Notes under the pieces: generated by a model
Seen by the model: only the letters and a program-made list of their open reading frames with translations
Databases searched by the model: none
What the model was told of the DNA's origin: nothing
Translations under genes and position numbers: made by a program
Source of the DNA: Candidatus Caldarchaeum sp.
Lineage (GTDB): Archaea > Thermoproteota > Nitrososphaeria_A > Caldarchaeales > Caldarchaeaceae
Assembly: GCA_025054515.1 (NCBI GenBank)
Contig: JANWZT010000055.1
Coordinates: 1-7,770, forward strand
Reading direction: 5' to 3'
DNA: 7,770 bases
Shown: in pieces, positions 7,008 to 7,770 of the stretch
Position numbering within the stretch: the stretch's first letter is position 1
How the letters are laid out: each line of letters starts with the position of its first letter

Positions 7008-7603
7008 CCGATGATGACGAGTTTTTCCCCGTATCCTGTCTGCGGAATTTTTACTTCTGTGAGCAGATTCCCTACATCAACTTGGTTTTGCACGTGTTTG
7101 AGCCGGAGACCGAAAGCATGGTTTACGGCCGTGAAAAGCATCTTCGGTTTAACGCGCAGTATCTTCCGAGGGGGATTAGGGTGGAGAAGGTGGTGACGGA
7201 TGTTCGTCTCGCGAGTCGGAGGCTTGGGATTGCGGGTGTTTTGGATGCCTTGGTTTATGGTGTTCACGGGGAGTTGATTCCCTGTGAGCTGAAGCATTCG
7301 TCGTCTTCTTCAGCGAGGCCTCTTCTCAAGGACGTGGTTCAGCTGACGGCTTACGGGATGTTGGTGGAAGATGTTTTCGGCTGTGTTGTGAAGCGTGGTG
7401 TTCTTTTCTACGGCGAGGACAGAAGCAAGCATGTCGTGGTTTTTTCGGATGGGTTGCGGAGGCTGGTTGTGCGTGGGGTGAAGGCTTTGCGGAAGATGGT
7501 CGAGGAAGAGAGGCGGCCGGCGAACCGGAGTCTCGACAGATGCGGTGGATGCTGGTACAGCAGGGTTTGCTGGGGTCATCCGCCACCCCGGACAAAGGTA
7601 TAA
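7004..7603 (+). CDS. cas4: Cas4 iron-sulfur nuclease of CRISPR adaptation
   Basis: Cas4 trims prespacers and helps select PAM-adjacent sequence and orientation for Cas1-Cas2. The 199-residue product shows the RecB-like core: H46 (YGREKH), D81 (GVLDAL), E95 and K97 (PCELKHS), and Q113/Y117 (QLTAYGM). The Fe-S ligands are C19 (NFYFCEQIPY) and the C-terminal set C180, C183 and C189 (RCGGCWYSRVCW). Everything needed for activity appears intact. The start is TTG 7004, overlapping the cas2 stop as TTGA; ATGs at 7011 and 7014 are out of frame. No second Cas4-like gene (csa1), present in many type I-A loci, is found here. The TAA stop at 7601-7603 is part of the array promoter's TATA box. Confidence 0.95.
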   Translation: MTDDDEFFPVSCLRNFYFCEQIPYINLVLHVFEPETESMVYGREKHLRFNAQYLPRGIRVEKVVTDVRLASRRLGIAGVLDALVYGVHGELIPCELKHSSSSSARPLLKDVVQLTAYGMLVEDVFGCVVKRGVLFYGEDRSKHVVVFSDGLRRLVVRGVKALRKMVEEERRPANRSLDRCGGCWYSRVCWGHPPPRTKV

Positions 7604-7606
7604 ATA
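7593..7606 (+). promoter_or_regulatory. Archaeal promoter (BRE plus TATA box) of the CRISPR array
   Basis: TATAAATA at 7599-7606 is a near-ideal archaeal TATA box, preceded by CAAAGG (7593-7598) as a plausible BRE. Transcription would start about 25-30 bases on, near 7625-7631, some 55 bases before the first repeat. The box contains the cas4 stop codon, so the array has its own promoter without any separate intergenic space. Confidence 0.75.
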
Positions 7607-7684
7607 GAACCCCAAAACATTTAACGCCTGAACAAAGCGGCAGCCAAAACGCCGCAAAACCCCAAAAAACAGCAAAATCAAGCG
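7604..7684 (+). other. CRISPR leader, 81 bases
   Basis: This is the only non-coding stretch before the array. It is A/C-rich, with five T among 7607-7684 and none from 7630 to 7677. It has a direct repeat AACCCCAAAA at 7608-7617 and 7658-7667 (offset 50), A-tracts at 7614-7617, 7634-7636, 7646-7649, 7656-7659, 7664-7669 and 7674-7677, and a 5-bp inverted repeat GCGGC/GCCGC (7637-7641, 7651-7655). The ATTGAAAG end of the repeat points away from it, as expected for the leader side. New spacers should be inserted at 7684/7685. No oligo-T terminator separates it from cas4, so operon read-through into the array is possible. Confidence 0.8.
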
Positions 7685-7770
7685 CACTGATCCCGCGAGA
7701 GGGAATTGAAAGCCAACCTTGCGGTTGGGTATGTGGCTGGAGACTATCACTGATCCCGCGAGAGGGAATT
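7685..7770 (+). CRISPR. Leader-proximal start of a CRISPR array (repeat, spacer, cut repeat)
   Basis: The first repeat is 7685-7712 (28 bases). It begins CACTGATCCCGCGAGAG and ends GGAATTGAAAG. The second copy starts at 7748 and is cut by the window end after 23 bases, all identical, giving a 63-base period. The base before each copy differs (G at 7684, T at 7747), which fixes the 5' edge. The 3' edge is inferred from the archaeal ATTGAAAG handle, which makes the first spacer 35 bases (7713-7747). The repeat has a 4-bp stem TCCC/GGGA around a GCGAGA loop (7691-7704), and the expected Cas6 cut lies directly after it (7704/7705). The end resembles Sulfolobus-type repeats (GAATTGAAAG). Confidence 0.95.
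7713..7747 (+). other. Spacer 1 (leader-proximal, probably most recently acquired)
   Basis: This spacer is 35 bases if the repeat ends at 7712. It opens with CCAACC-TTGC-GGTTGG (7713-7728), a perfect 6-bp inverted repeat with a 4-base loop. I saw no match elsewhere in the window by eye; its target is unknown. Confidence 0.8.

Noticed and set aside
7011..7196. Alternative ATG-initiated frame at the start of cas4
   Set aside because: It is out of frame with the Cas4 motifs and its 61-codon product shows no domain.
7713..7730. Hairpin in spacer 1 as a transcription terminator
   Set aside because: No T-run follows it, and it sits within an array that must be transcribed through.
1..7770. A previously undescribed defence system in the gene block
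   Set aside because: Every frame is accounted for by known type I-A cas families; the unusual features are details of expression, leader and codon use.

Overview
The window is the 3' part of an archaeal type I-A CRISPR-Cas locus, ending in the first repeats of its own CRISPR array. Eight cas genes lie head to tail on the + strand with almost no space between them: cas7 (5' end outside the window), cas5, cas3' (helicase), cas3'' (HD nuclease), a cas8a-like large subunit, cas6, cas1, cas2 and cas4. (Counting cas3' and cas3'' separately gives nine reading frames.) A short leader and the array follow. Signs of an archaeon are the separate helicase and HD genes, a TATA box with purine-rich flank instead of bacterial -35/-10 elements, a repeat ending in the ATTGAAAG handle common in archaea, and UUG starts with GGAGGT-type ribosome sites. 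Roughly balanced base composition and the type I-A set suggest a thermophilic member of the Thermoproteota/TACK group; the exact lineage is a guess.

Layout: 2-547 cas7 (partial), 549-1376 cas5, 1354-2982 cas3', 2979-3752 cas3'', 3749-4858 cas8a-like, 4864-5745 cas6, 5742-6704 cas1, 6708-7007 cas2, 7004-7603 cas4, 7599-7684 array promoter and leader, 7685-7770 first repeat, first spacer and a cut second repeat. No gap inside the gene block exceeds 5 bases, so it is very probably one operon. The only non-coding stretch is the 81-base leader.

How it works together: Cas1, Cas2 and Cas4 capture and insert spacers next to the leader. The array is transcribed from a TATA box that overlaps the cas4 stop codon. 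Cas6 cuts the transcript within each repeat, leaving an AUUGAAAG 5' handle. Cas7, Cas5, Cas8a and (presumably) a small subunit Csa5 encoded upstream form the surveillance complex, and Cas3' plus Cas3'' unwind and degrade the target.

The gene content is a known system, not a new one. The less ordinary points are: three TTGA stop/start overlaps that force UUG starts; a leader with A-tracts spaced near the DNA helical repeat and a 48-base stretch with no T; a newest spacer that opens with a perfect 6-bp hairpin; a cysteine cluster next to a metal ligand of Cas3''; and an abrupt switch of synonymous codon choice inside cas1.
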